Under the pieces are notes generated by a model. It searched no databases. It was not told the origin of the DNA and saw only the letters and a program-made list of their open reading frames with translations. Source: Kribbella pratensis (GTDB lineage Bacteria > Actinomycetota > Actinomycetes > Propionibacteriales > Kribbellaceae). From it: a DNA stretch of 64,000 nt. Shown here one piece after another: positions 26,985-34,872 of this stretch (within the stretch, counting starts at the first letter, position 1; every line of letters starts with the position of its first letter). The stretch covers positions 1,302,001 through 1,366,000 of the forward strand of contig NZ_SODU01000003.1 in NCBI RefSeq assembly GCF_004366075.1, in the 5' to 3' direction. A program made the translations under genes and the position numbers.

Positions 26985-27586
26985 GGGGCGAGGGTTTGCC
27001 AGGCGGCCATGGCGCAGGTGATGACGGTTTCGAGTTCGGCTCGGGTGGCGCCGTCGCGGGCTTGGATCGAGAGGCCTTGGACGACGGTGGCGTAGTACCT
27101 GGCCATCGCGTCCAGGCCGACCGGTGGCGCGAGCAGATCGCCGTCGGTCACGCCGCGGGACAGGCGGTCCTTGATCTCGGCGTACTGACCTTGGCGGCCG
27201 GCAGCCAGGAACTCTCGTACTGCGTGATTTTCCGTAGCTCCCGTGGGGGCGGCCAGGATCAGCATGCAGTAGTGCGGGTGCTCGGGATGGGTGATCTGGT
27301 CGGCGGTTGCCTGCAACATCGCGTGGATCGCCTCCCGAGCCGTCGGTCCTTCGCGGAGCGCGCGGCGGGGCGGTTCGCCGGCTGTTGCGCCGTACAGGCC
27401 CATGACCTGCCGGAACAGGCTTTCCTTGCTGCCGAAGCAGGCGTAGATGCTGGCGGACTTGATCCCCATGGCCTGGGCCAGGTCGTTCAGCGAGGTGCCT
27501 TCGTAGCCGCGTTCCCAGAAGACGTCGAGGGCCTGGCGCAGGGCGACGTCCGGGTCGAACGTCCGCGGTCTGCCACGAGTGGCCAT
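26981..27586 (-). CDS. TetR-family transcriptional regulator
   Basis: 201-residue repressor. The N-terminal HTH spans about residues 10-55, with GRPRTFDPDVALRQALDVFW, then TSLNDLAQAMGIKSASIYACF as the DNA-binding helices. The C-terminal ligand domain has HPHYCMLILAAP near residue 105. It is divergent from the quinone oxidoreductase gene, and two copies of a 16-bp site lie between them. Autoregulation and control of the oxidoreductase are likely. Its stop overlaps the start of the broken kinase gene. Confidence 0.9.
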   Translation of the reverse strand: MATRGRPRTFDPDVALRQALDVFWERGYEGTSLNDLAQAMGIKSASIYACFGSKESLFRQVMGLYGATAGEPPRRALREGPTAREAIHAMLQATADQITHPEHPHYCMLILAAPTGATENHAVREFLAAGRQGQYAEIKDRLSRGVTDGDLLAPPVGLDAMARYYATVVQGLSIQARDGATRAELETVITCAMAAWQTLAP

Positions 27587-27609
27587 GTGGGTCCCTCCGA
27601 AAGAATTCT

Positions 27610-27625
27610 TGGTCGATCGATCAAG
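27610..27625. promoter_or_regulatory. Candidate TetR operator, copy 1
   Basis: TTGGTCGATCGATCAA is a near-palindromic 16-mer 24 bases upstream of the tetR start. A 16-mer identical at 14 positions, in inverted orientation, lies at 27664-27679. Paired sites in a divergent promoter fit autoregulation plus control of the oxidoreductase. Confidence 0.6.
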
Positions 27626-27663
27626 TTTATCTTGACCCCTGGATCCGGCGGTGCCACCATTTG

Positions 27664-27679
27664 TTGATCATTCGACCAA
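27664..27679. promoter_or_regulatory. Candidate TetR operator, copy 2
   Basis: TTGATCATTCGACCAA reads TTGGTCGAATGATCAA on the other strand, matching copy 1 except at two central bases. It lies just before the AGGAG ribosome site (27685-27689) of the quinone oxidoreductase gene, where bound repressor would block transcription. Confidence 0.6.
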
Positions 27680-27697
27680 TAAATAGGAGCGACCGCG

Positions 27698-28672
27698 ATG
27701 CGTGCGTTGCAGCAGACGTCCTTGAACGGGCCGGCGGACCTCCGGCTGGTCACCGATGCACCGATTCCGGTCACCGGCCCGGGCGAGGTGCTGATCCGGG
27801 TCGTTGCCGCCGGCCTCAACTTCGTCGACATCTCGCAGGCTCGCGGAACCTTCGCGGGCGGCCCGCAACCGCCGTACGTGGCCGGCATCGAAGCCGCCGG
27901 TGAAGTGACGGCTGTCGGCGAAGGAGTGGAGCTGGAACTCGGCACTCACGTGGTCGGTGTCAGCATCCGGGGCGGGGCGTTCGCGGAATACCTGGTGCTC
28001 CCGGCGGTCGCGGCCCTCCCGGTGCCGGCTGGCTGGGACGACGAGCAGGCGCTGGGTCTGGTTGTGAGCTGGCCGACTGCCTTGGCCGCGCTCCGGCTCG
28101 GCGGGCTGGGCGCCGGACAGACCGTACTGATCCACGCCGCAGCCGGCGGGACCGGGCAGGCCGCGGTGAAGATGGCGAAGCACTACGGCGCGACGGTGAT
28201 CGCGACCGCCTCACCTGAGAAGCACGAGGTGGTGCGCGGGCTGGGCGCCGACCATGTCCTGAGCTCCCGCAGTGCCGATCTCGCCGCCGAAGTACTACGG
28301 CTGACCGATGGCGTCGGCGTCGACCTGACGCTCGAGTCGGTCGGCGGCCCGACTCTCGACGCGAGCCTGTCCGCCACAAAACGCGTCACCGGCCGAGTAG
28401 TCGTCTTCGGCCTACCCGCCGGCGAGGCCGCACTCAGCAACTGGGACCTCGTCTACAAACACCAGGTCCAGCTCATCGGCCTGAACATCGGCATCCTGAT
28501 CCAGACCACGCCACAGCTGTACGGCGAGATCATGGGCGAACTGTTCCGCCTCCTCGCGACCGGAGTACTCGGCCCCGCCGAGCCCACGACGTACGAGCTC
28601 GCCGACGGCCCGAAAGTACTCACAGAACTCGAATCCCGAGCCACTATCGGCAAACTCGCACTACTGCTGTGA
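27698..28672 (+). CDS. Zinc-independent quinone oxidoreductase (MDR superfamily)
   Basis: 324-residue NAD(P)H-dependent enoyl/quinone oxidoreductase-like protein. The GroES-like N-terminal domain contains VAGIEAAGEVTAVGEGV. The nucleotide fold has HAAAGGTGQAAVKMAKHYGA near residue 147. The catalytic-zinc Cys/His set of alcohol dehydrogenases is absent. The likely role is reduction of quinones or reactive alkenals. A GGAG lies eight bases before the ATG. Control by the divergent TetR is inferred. Confidence 0.88.
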   Translation: MRALQQTSLNGPADLRLVTDAPIPVTGPGEVLIRVVAAGLNFVDISQARGTFAGGPQPPYVAGIEAAGEVTAVGEGVELELGTHVVGVSIRGGAFAEYLVLPAVAALPVPAGWDDEQALGLVVSWPTALAALRLGGLGAGQTVLIHAAAGGTGQAAVKMAKHYGATVIATASPEKHEVVRGLGADHVLSSRSADLAAEVLRLTDGVGVDLTLESVGGPTLDASLSATKRVTGRVVVFGLPAGEAALSNWDLVYKHQVQLIGLNIGILIQTTPQLYGEIMGELFRLLATGVLGPAEPTTYELADGPKVLTELESRATIGKLALLL

Positions 28673-28716
28673 AATGCTCCGGCTCCGCGCTGGCGACCAC
28701 GAGGGGTTAACCGTTG

Positions 28717-28748
28717 CCGCGTCCGCTGTGCAGCTGGTCAGGACGCGG
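28717..28748. terminator. Possible bidirectional terminator
   Basis: CCGCGTCC (28717-28724) and GGACGCGG (28741-28748) form an 8-bp perfect stem in the 80-base gap between the convergent oxidoreductase and cds1. There is no T-run, so termination is plausible but unproven. Confidence 0.4.
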
Positions 28749-28752
28749 GCGG

Positions 28753-29871
28753 TTAGGCGGGTTCGGTCCAGTGGCCGGTGGTGGCGAAGGTTTCGAGGGT
28801 GGTGGTGTAGGGGGTGATGTCGATGCCGCTGGTGCGGAGCCAGGCGTCGTCGTAGTAGGTGTTGCCGTAGCGTTCGCCGCTGTCGCACAGCAGGGTGACG
28901 ATGCTGCCGCGGGCCCCCGTACGGCGCATTTCGGCGGCCAGGCGTAGTGAGCCCCAGAGATTGGTGCCGGTGGAGCCGCCGACGAGGCGGCCGGTGACGC
29001 GGGAGCAGAAGCGCATCGCGGCGATCGAGGCGGCGTCGGGGACCGAGATCATCCGGTCGACGACGCCGAGCACGAAGGACGGCTCGACGCGTGGGCGGCC
29101 GATGCCTTCGATGCGGGACGGGCGACCGGTGGAGAACTCGTGGTCGCCGGCTTCGAAGGCCGGGAAGAACGCCGAGTTCTCCGGGTCCACCACGGCGACC
29201 GACGTGTCGTACCGCTGGTAGCGGACATAGCGCCCGATGGTGGCCGACGTACCGCCGGTCCCGGCGCCGACGACGACCCAGGTCGGGATCGGGTGCTGTT
29301 CCAGCGAGAGCTGACCGAAGATCGACTCGGCGATGTTGTTGTTGCCGCGCCAGTCCGTCGCGCGTTCGGCGTACGTGAACTGGTCCATGTAGTGGCCGCC
29401 GGTCTCGTCGGCCAGGCGCTTGGCCTCGCCGTAGATCTGGCCGGAGCGCTCGACGAAGTGGCAGCGGCCGCCGTAGAACTCGATCAGCTCGATCTTCTCC
29501 GGGCTGGTCGACGCCGGCATCACCGCGATGAACGGCAGCCCGAGCAGGCGGGCGAAGTACGCCTCGCTGACCGCGGTGGAGCCGCTGGACGCCTCGATGA
29601 CCGTGGTGCCCTCGTGGATCCAGCCGTTGCACAGGGCGTACAGGAACAGGGACCGGGCGAGCCGGTGCTTGAGCGAGCCGGTGGGGTGCACGGACTCGTC
29701 CTTGAGGTACAGGTCCACACCCGAACCCTCCGGCATCGGGAACACATGCAGATGCGTGTCCGCGCTCCGGTTCGCGTCGGCGTCCACGATACGGATCGCC
29801 TCGGACACCCAGGCGCGCGCCTTCTCGTCCCGGCGATCGACCTCACGGCACACCCCGTCAACCTCACTCAT
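28753..29871 (-). CDS. cds1: PLP-dependent L-cysteine desulfhydrase (Cds1 family)
   Basis: 372-residue fold-type II PLP enzyme. The PLP Lys is K68 in TGSLKHRLARSLFLYALCNG. The substrate loop is EASSGSTAVSEAYFA, and the phosphate-binding loop VVGAGTGGTSATIGRY lies near residues 200-215. The layout, including DWRGNNNIAESIF, closely follows mycobacterial Cds1, which degrades cysteine to H2S, ammonia and pyruvate and supports respiration and redox balance. A cysteine-synthase-like activity is the alternative. It is a single gene with no cysteine-pathway neighbours. Confidence 0.85.
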   Translation of the reverse strand: MSEVDGVCREVDRRDEKARAWVSEAIRIVDADANRSADTHLHVFPMPEGSGVDLYLKDESVHPTGSLKHRLARSLFLYALCNGWIHEGTTVIEASSGSTAVSEAYFARLLGLPFIAVMPASTSPEKIELIEFYGGRCHFVERSGQIYGEAKRLADETGGHYMDQFTYAERATDWRGNNNIAESIFGQLSLEQHPIPTWVVVGAGTGGTSATIGRYVRYQRYDTSVAVVDPENSAFFPAFEAGDHEFSTGRPSRIEGIGRPRVEPSFVLGVVDRMISVPDAASIAAMRFCSRVTGRLVGGSTGTNLWGSLRLAAEMRRTGARGSIVTLLCDSGERYGNTYYDDAWLRTSGIDITPYTTTLETFATTGHWTEPA

Positions 29872-29953
29872 GCGGGCCAGGCTAGGACGTACGGCGCGAT
29901 TTGAGTATTCCTACGCTCCGCAACCACCCGTCCCGGCGGCGAGGATCAGTCTC

Positions 29954-30319
29954 ATGAACGTCATTCCTGACTGGTACGCCGCGCTGGCCGTCGCCGCTCT
30001 CGTGGGGACTGGTGCCCTCATGACGAGCGGTCCGCTCGCGGTGGTCGGCTGGCTGCGCGCCGAACGCCATCGGTTCTGGAACGGCGTGTGGCACCTCACC
30101 TGGAGCATCGCGCTGTCGGCCGCAATCATGGCCGTCTGCCTCTTGCTACACCTCGGATGGCTCATGACGGTCCTGGACTGCGCAGTGCTCTGGTCGCTGG
30201 CCTGGTTCCTCCTCCCCCGCGAGCGCCGGGCACGCATCCTGCATCACCCGAACATCGGGCAGCCGCCGTACCCACAGCAACAGCTGCACGCGCAGCAGTA
30301 CGCCGGGTGGCCTCGATGA
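29954..30319 (+). CDS. Small membrane protein of unknown function (first of a pair)
   Basis: 121 residues with three predicted helices (about 8-30, 45-65 and 68-88) and a cytoplasmic tail rich in Pro and Gln (QPPYPQQQLHAQQY). I do not recognise a family. The start is ATG at 29954, which removes a non-family extension of the open frame. Its stop overlaps the next gene (ATGA), so the two are translationally coupled and may form a small membrane complex. Confidence 0.65.
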   Translation: MNVIPDWYAALAVAALVGTGALMTSGPLAVVGWLRAERHRFWNGVWHLTWSIALSAAIMAVCLLLHLGWLMTVLDCAVLWSLAWFLLPRERRARILHHPNIGQPPYPQQQLHAQQYAGWPR

Positions 30320-30627
30320 TCCCGCTCGGCGCCATCCACTTCTCCCCCGCCGAGGTCGCGCTGATCCTCGCGATCCTCGCCTTCGGGTCGATCGCACTGG
30401 CGCTGCCGGCCACCCTCACGCTCGCCTGGGTCGGCTACCGCCGCGGCACGACACGACCGGCCGCGAACGCCCTCTGGTACTGGTTCGGCGGTACGGCGCT
30501 CTCCGTCGCAACGACCGCACTGGCGGCGGGACAGGGCCTCGGCTGGTTCGCCGTACCGATCGGATGGATTCCCACGTTGTTGCTGGCCGCCGTGCTCAAC
30601 CCCCGCTGGACCCCGAACGCGAGCTAG
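30316..30627 (+). CDS. Small membrane protein of unknown function (second of a pair)
   Basis: 103 residues with three hydrophobic segments (about 10-35, 50-70 and 75-95) and little else. No family is recognised. The ATG at 30316 overlaps the previous stop, and the M48 peptidase gene starts 34 bases downstream. The four genes from 29954 to 32163 may therefore form one transcript. Confidence 0.65.
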   Translation: MIPLGAIHFSPAEVALILAILAFGSIALALPATLTLAWVGYRRGTTRPAANALWYWFGGTALSVATTALAAGQGLGWFAVPIGWIPTLLLAAVLNPRWTPNAS

Positions 30628-30661
30628 GTTGGGAACCCATGACGAACGGGTTGGGGGAACG

Positions 30662-31681
30662 ATGACCGAGAACAGTGATCGGCCGACGCGGCAGCGGGTG
30701 ACGTTGACCGATATCAGCTCGCGGGCCTGGGAACACCCCGCGGACCGTGGTGCGCTGGTGGCGCTGCGGCAGCTGAAGGGGTTCGACTACGTCCTGCGGA
30801 AGATGTCGGGCCTGATCAACGAGCGCGCGTTCCGCCTGCAGTACCTCGGCTCGGCGATCCGGGTCGACGAGCGGCAGTTCCCGACCGTGAACCGGCTGTT
30901 CACCGAGGCGGGCTCGACCCTCGACGTCCGCCAGCTCCCCGAGCTGTACGTCACCAACAGCCCGATCTGGAACGCGGTCACGATCGGCATGGACAAGCCG
31001 TTCATCGTGGTGAACAGCGCCCTGCTGCAGGGCCTGGACGAGGAGGAGCTGCGGTTCGTCCTCGGTCACGAGCTCGGCCACGCGCAGAGCGGGCACGCCC
31101 TCTACCAGTCGCTCTTGCTCTGGCTGATGCGCCTCACCGGCGCCATCGGCTGGATGCCGATCGGCGCGCTCGGGCTGCGCGCGATCATCGCCGCACTGCA
31201 CGAGTGGTCCCGCAAGGCGGAGCTGTCCGGTGACCGGGCCGGCCTGCTCGCGGTCCAGGACCCGGCGGTCGCGCTGCGCGTCCAGATGAAGCTCGCCAGC
31301 GGCGGTCAGCTGAACGAACTCGACACCACCGCGTTCCTTGCGCAAGGAACGGAGTACGAGAGCGCCGGCGACCTGCGCGACAGCGTGCTGAAGCTGCTGC
31401 TGCTCGAGGCGCAGTCGCACCCACTGGCCGTGATCCGCGCGCACGAGCTGCGGCGCTGGGTCGACGAGGGCGAGTACACGACGATCGTCTCCGGTGATTA
31501 CCCGAAGCGTCAGGACGACGGCGACGCGTCGATCTCGCAGGAGGCGAAGAACGCCGCCAAGTCGTACTCCGACGCGTTCAACCGCTCGCAGGACCCGCTG
31601 GCCAAGTTCCTCCGCGACCTCGGCGACGGCCTCGGCGGCGTCCGCGACTGGGTCTCCTCGAAGTTCCCGCCGAGGACCTGA
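30662..31681 (+). CDS. M48-family zinc metallopeptidase
   Basis: 339-residue HtpX/Ste24-like peptidase. The zinc motif HELGH gives H136, E137 and H140; the third ligand is probably E187 in KAELSGDRAG, the usual ExxxDRxG form. Only one strong hydrophobic stretch (about 148-178) interrupts the catalytic domain, so it is a mostly soluble or singly inserted form rather than classic four-helix HtpX. The C-terminus is charged. The start at 30662 (MTENSDRPT) follows a GGGGGAA ribosome site. Confidence 0.85.
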   Translation: MTENSDRPTRQRVTLTDISSRAWEHPADRGALVALRQLKGFDYVLRKMSGLINERAFRLQYLGSAIRVDERQFPTVNRLFTEAGSTLDVRQLPELYVTNSPIWNAVTIGMDKPFIVVNSALLQGLDEEELRFVLGHELGHAQSGHALYQSLLLWLMRLTGAIGWMPIGALGLRAIIAALHEWSRKAELSGDRAGLLAVQDPAVALRVQMKLASGGQLNELDTTAFLAQGTEYESAGDLRDSVLKLLLLEAQSHPLAVIRAHELRRWVDEGEYTTIVSGDYPKRQDDGDASISQEAKNAAKSYSDAFNRSQDPLAKFLRDLGDGLGGVRDWVSSKFPPRT

Positions 31682-32163
31682 TGGTCGAGCTGAACACCGT
31701 TGGTCCGGATGACTGGAAAGCCTGGCGGGAGCTTCGGCTGGCCGCACTGGAGGAAGCGCCGTTCGCGTTCGGGTCGCAGCTCGCGGACTGGGTCGACGCT
31801 CCGGAGGAACGCTGGCGGGAACGGCTGTCCGTACCCGGCGCCTATCAGGTGATCGCCTCGATCGACGGTACGCCGGTAGGTATGGCCGGCGGCTTCCGTG
31901 GCGAGGAACCGCAGACGGCCGAGCTCGTCTCGATGTGGGTTGCGCCCGCCGGCCGCGGCAAGGGCGTCGGCAACGCGCTGATGACCGCGATCGAGGACTG
32001 GGCCCGCGGCATCGGCGCCGGCACGCTGCAGCTGTCAGTTGTCCCGGGCAACGACCCGGCGCACAACCTGTACCTGCGCCACGGGTACGTCGACACCGAC
32101 GAGCCCGGCGACCTGATGCCGGACGGCGTACGTCGCGAACTCGTGATGCGCAAACAGCTGTAG
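31681..32163 (+). CDS. GNAT-family N-acetyltransferase
   Basis: 160-residue single-domain GNAT. Motif A is VSMWVAPAGRGKGVGNALM (residues about 83-101), the acetyl-CoA pyrophosphate loop, followed by LQLSVVPGNDPAHNLYLRHGY. The acceptor is unknown. Its ATG shares a base with the M48 stop (TGATG), implying coupled translation. A very strong terminator follows it. Confidence 0.88.
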   Translation: MVELNTVGPDDWKAWRELRLAALEEAPFAFGSQLADWVDAPEERWRERLSVPGAYQVIASIDGTPVGMAGGFRGEEPQTAELVSMWVAPAGRGKGVGNALMTAIEDWARGIGAGTLQLSVVPGNDPAHNLYLRHGYVDTDEPGDLMPDGVRRELVMRKQL

Positions 32164-32170
32164 CCAAGAC

Positions 32171-32209
32171 GAAGGGCCCGCTTCCCCCCTCCCGGGAAGC
32201 GGGCCCTTC
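32171..32209. terminator. Bidirectional terminator
   Basis: GAAGGGCCCGCTTCCC (32171-32186) pairs perfectly with 32194-32209 across a seven-base loop. It lies eight bases after the plus-strand GNAT stop and about 14 bases past the minus-strand MFS stop, so it can end both transcripts. Confidence 0.85.
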
Positions 32210-32223
32210 GAGTACTGCGGCGA

Positions 32224-33783
32224 TCAGCCCATGTGGACGGGCTGGCCGTCGTTGGCCAGGTCCTTGTGCTTGATCGACAGGCCGACCAGCGTGATCAGGG
32301 CCGCACCCAGCGCCAGGAACGCCGACCAGATGAACGCCCGGGTGAACCCGTGCGTCGTGGCGAGCGCCGTGAACTGCCCCTGCAGCTGCTTGATCTGCTC
32401 CGGCGACTGCCCGGACTCGGCCGCCTTCTGCAGGCCCGGGGCCAGCTCGGCGAACTTGTCCTTGATCGCGTTGGTGGAGATCGTGCCGAGCAACGCCAGG
32501 CCGACCGCGCCACCGATCTGCTGCACCGTGTTCAGTACGGCGGAACCGACGCCGGAGTCCTCGTTCGCGACCCCGCTGACCGCGGTCAGCGTGAGCGGGA
32601 CGAAGATCAGGCCCATACCGAACGAGAGCACCAGGATGTACGGCAGCAGGTGGGTCAGGTACGTCGAGTCGATCTCGAGCCGGCTGAACCCGAACATACC
32701 GGCCGCCACGAACACCCCACCGGCACCCGAGATCCACCGCGGGTCGACCCGGGCCACGAGCGCCGACGCGACTTGCGCGGCGACCACGATGCCGAAGCTG
32801 AACGGCAGGAACGACAGGCCGGTCTTGATCGCGCTGTAGCCCATGATGCTCTGCACGAAGATGCCCAGGAAGTAGAACATCGAGAACATCGCCGCACCGA
32901 CGATGAGCATCACGAAGAAGCTCACGCCGCGGGTCCGGTTCGCGAGGATCCGGAACGGCATCAGCGCGTGCCGCGAGCGGGCCTCGATCGCGAGGAAGGT
33001 CCCGATCAGCGCCAGGCCGCCGAGGATGAAGATCAGCGTCCAGGTGTCGCCCCAGCCGTCGGTGGCGGCGTGGGTCAGACCGTAGACCAGCGAGGTCAGA
33101 CCGACGGTGCCGGTGATCGCACCCGGGAGGTCGAACTTGCCGGTCTGCCGGGCCGACTCGCCCAGGAACCGGAACGCCAGCACCGCCACGATCAGGCCGA
33201 TCGGCGTGTTGATGAAGAAGGTCCAGCGCCAGGACGCCTCGGTCAGCGCGCCACCCAGGATCAGACCGACAGCCGCGCCGGCGCCGGACATCGCGGCGTA
33301 CACGGCCATCGCGCGGTTGCGCTCCTTGCCGGCCGGGAACGTCGTGGTGATGAGTGCCAGTGCGTTCGGCGAGGCCGCGGCGGCCGCGATGCCCTGCAGG
33401 ATCCGGCTGGCCAGCAGCACGCCTTCACTCTGGGCGATACCGCCGACGAACGACGCCAGGCCGAACAGCACGACGCCGACGATGAACACCTTACGGCGGC
33501 CGAGGATGTCCCCGATCCGGCCGCCGAGCAGCAGCAGGCCGCCGAACGCCAGCGCGTAGGCGTTGACCACCCACGGCAGCGAGGCGTCGGTGAACCCGAG
33601 CGCGTCCTTGATGTGCGGCAGCGCGATGTTCACGATGGTGCCGTCCAGCACCACCATCAACTGCGCCATGCAGATCAGCGCGAGCGCGATACCGAGGTTG
33701 CGGTGGCCGTGCGCGCCGGCCACGGTCTCAGCGTCGACCGGCCGCCGCTGGGGCGGATCGGCGTCGATGACTTCTTCGGACAT
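32224..33783 (-). CDS. MFS drug exporter, DHA2 (14-helix EmrB/QacA) family
   Basis: 519-residue proton-driven efflux pump. Motif A is GGRIGDILGRRKVF, and the DHA2-type motif region VLDGTIVNIALPHIKDALGF is at the N-terminus. Motif C-like GAGAAVGLILGGAL is in helix 5, and 14 helices are predicted. The start is ATG at 33783 (MSEEVIDADPP), preceded by GAGGGGAA. The open frame further upstream to 33840 is not needed. It follows a TetR gene on the same strand by 60 bases, the usual arrangement for a drug-induced pump. Confidence 0.92.
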   Translation of the reverse strand: MSEEVIDADPPQRRPVDAETVAGAHGHRNLGIALALICMAQLMVVLDGTIVNIALPHIKDALGFTDASLPWVVNAYALAFGGLLLLGGRIGDILGRRKVFIVGVVLFGLASFVGGIAQSEGVLLASRILQGIAAAAASPNALALITTTFPAGKERNRAMAVYAAMSGAGAAVGLILGGALTEASWRWTFFINTPIGLIVAVLAFRFLGESARQTGKFDLPGAITGTVGLTSLVYGLTHAATDGWGDTWTLIFILGGLALIGTFLAIEARSRHALMPFRILANRTRGVSFFVMLIVGAAMFSMFYFLGIFVQSIMGYSAIKTGLSFLPFSFGIVVAAQVASALVARVDPRWISGAGGVFVAAGMFGFSRLEIDSTYLTHLLPYILVLSFGMGLIFVPLTLTAVSGVANEDSGVGSAVLNTVQQIGGAVGLALLGTISTNAIKDKFAELAPGLQKAAESGQSPEQIKQLQGQFTALATTHGFTRAFIWSAFLALGAALITLVGLSIKHKDLANDGQPVHMG

Positions 33784-33843
33784 GGAATATTTCCCCTCTT
33801 GGGCAGACTTGCCTGGTTGAATCGCGGACCGGCCCCTCACCGG

Positions 33844-34455
33844 TCAGCTCACCTGCGACCCCCGCGCCGCAGGCAGGATCACGTTGTCGATGACTCGGAG
33901 GATCAGTTCGTCGGTCGGCTCGATGCCGAGGACATAGGCGTGGTGGACGATGACGGCGGGCAGCGTCGTCGAGAGCAGCTCGATGTCGACGTCGGCACCG
34001 ATCTCACCCCGCTCGACAGCCCGTTCGAACACCTTGCGGGTCAGTTCCAGCCGCGGCGCCAGGAACCGCTCACGAAACGCCTTCTGCAGGTCGGCGTCAC
34101 GATGCAGGGCGGTGATCAGGCCGGCGATCACCGACATCGGCATCTCGTCGGTGAAGCCACCGTCACCGCACGCCATCGAGATCATGTCGCCGCGGAGGCT
34201 GCCGGTGTCGACGTCCTCCGGCATCGGACAGCCCTTCGCCCGGCTGATCGCGTCCACGACCAGCTCGGCCTTGGTGGACCAGCGCCGGTAGAGCGTGGCC
34301 TTGCTGGCCTTCGCCGCCGTCGCCACCGCGTCCATGGTCAGCCGGTCGTAGCCGAGCTCGGCCACGACCGCCACGGTCGCGTCGAGGATCTCGTCCTCAC
34401 GCCCACCCTCGACCCGCGGCCGCTGCCGCACGCCTGCTGCCTCCACGATCATCAC
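33844..34455 (-). CDS. TetR-family regulator of the MFS pump
   Basis: 203-residue repressor with an N-terminal HTH (DEILDATVAVVAELGYDRLT then ATAAKASKATLYRRWSTKAEL) and a TetR C-terminal domain of the type ending near VILPAAR. It is transcribed first in a two-gene unit with the exporter. A TetR-like palindrome lies 30 bases upstream of its start and probably controls both genes. The effector is unknown. Confidence 0.9.
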   Translation of the reverse strand: MMIVEAAGVRQRPRVEGGREDEILDATVAVVAELGYDRLTMDAVATAAKASKATLYRRWSTKAELVVDAISRAKGCPMPEDVDTGSLRGDMISMACGDGGFTDEMPMSVIAGLITALHRDADLQKAFRERFLAPRLELTRKVFERAVERGEIGADVDIELLSTTLPAVIVHHAYVLGIEPTDELILRVIDNVILPAARGSQVS

Positions 34456-34485
34456 CCTGAGTAGCTAAAACACCACGGATAGAAC

Positions 34486-34501
34486 GAAACGGTTCCGTTT
34501 C
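34486..34501. promoter_or_regulatory. Candidate TetR operator for the tetR-MFS unit
   Basis: GAAACGG and CCGTTTC flank two bases, a 7-bp perfect inverted repeat of the size bound by TetR dimers. It lies 30 bases upstream of the tetR start, overlapping the likely promoter. Confidence 0.6.
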
Positions 34502-34578
34502 ATCCATCACGATACGACTCATGTGAAGGAGTGCACAAACGATTTTGCCGGGAATTCGCTGATGGCATAGATCACTCT

Positions 34579-34603
34579 CCGTACCAGTCGACTACTGGTA
34601 CGG
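34579..34603. terminator. Hairpin terminator after the cytochrome c cluster
   Basis: CCGTACCAG (34579-34587) and CTGGTACGG (34595-34603) form a 9-bp perfect stem with a seven-base loop. It lies 17 bases beyond the DUF4229 stop, at the end of the long hemL-ccs transcript. It has no clear T-run. Confidence 0.6.
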
Positions 34604-34619
34604 CGGGATCAGACAGGAC

Positions 34620-34871
34620 TTACTCGTCGTCCTCGGCGGAGCGGGCCTGTTCGAGTCGGGTGGAGATCTTGGCGGCGCGGGTCTCGATCTTGCCGGCCAG
34701 GCGGTCGCGGGCGGCGCGGAGGACGAAGATCGACAGGATCGACGAGACGATCAGGGCCAGCAGGGCGATCGGCCAGATCGACAGCCAGGTGCGCAGCGCG
34801 ATCCAGAGCACCGCCAGGCAGACGGCGAACAGGGCCGCCCGCAGGCCGGTGTAGATCCCGAACTCCTTCAT
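34620..34871 (-). CDS. DUF4229 membrane protein
   Basis: 83-residue protein with two close helices (about 10-28 and 32-52) and a charged, probably coiled-coil tail ending in Asp/Glu. It matches DUF4229, found beside cytochrome c biogenesis genes in actinobacteria. No activity is known. The ATG lies one base after the ccsB stop, so it is the last gene of the cluster. Confidence 0.8.
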   Translation of the reverse strand: MKEFGIYTGLRAALFAVCLAVLWIALRTWLSIWPIALLALIVSSILSIFVLRAARDRLAGKIETRAAKISTRLEQARSAEDDE

Positions 34872-34872
34872 G

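Noticed and set aside
30596..32737. 713-codon minus-strand frame over the M48 and GNAT genes
   Set aside because: It is a shadow frame; the plus-strand genes carry HELGH and acetyl-CoA motifs, and a perfect terminator stem lies inside the frame.
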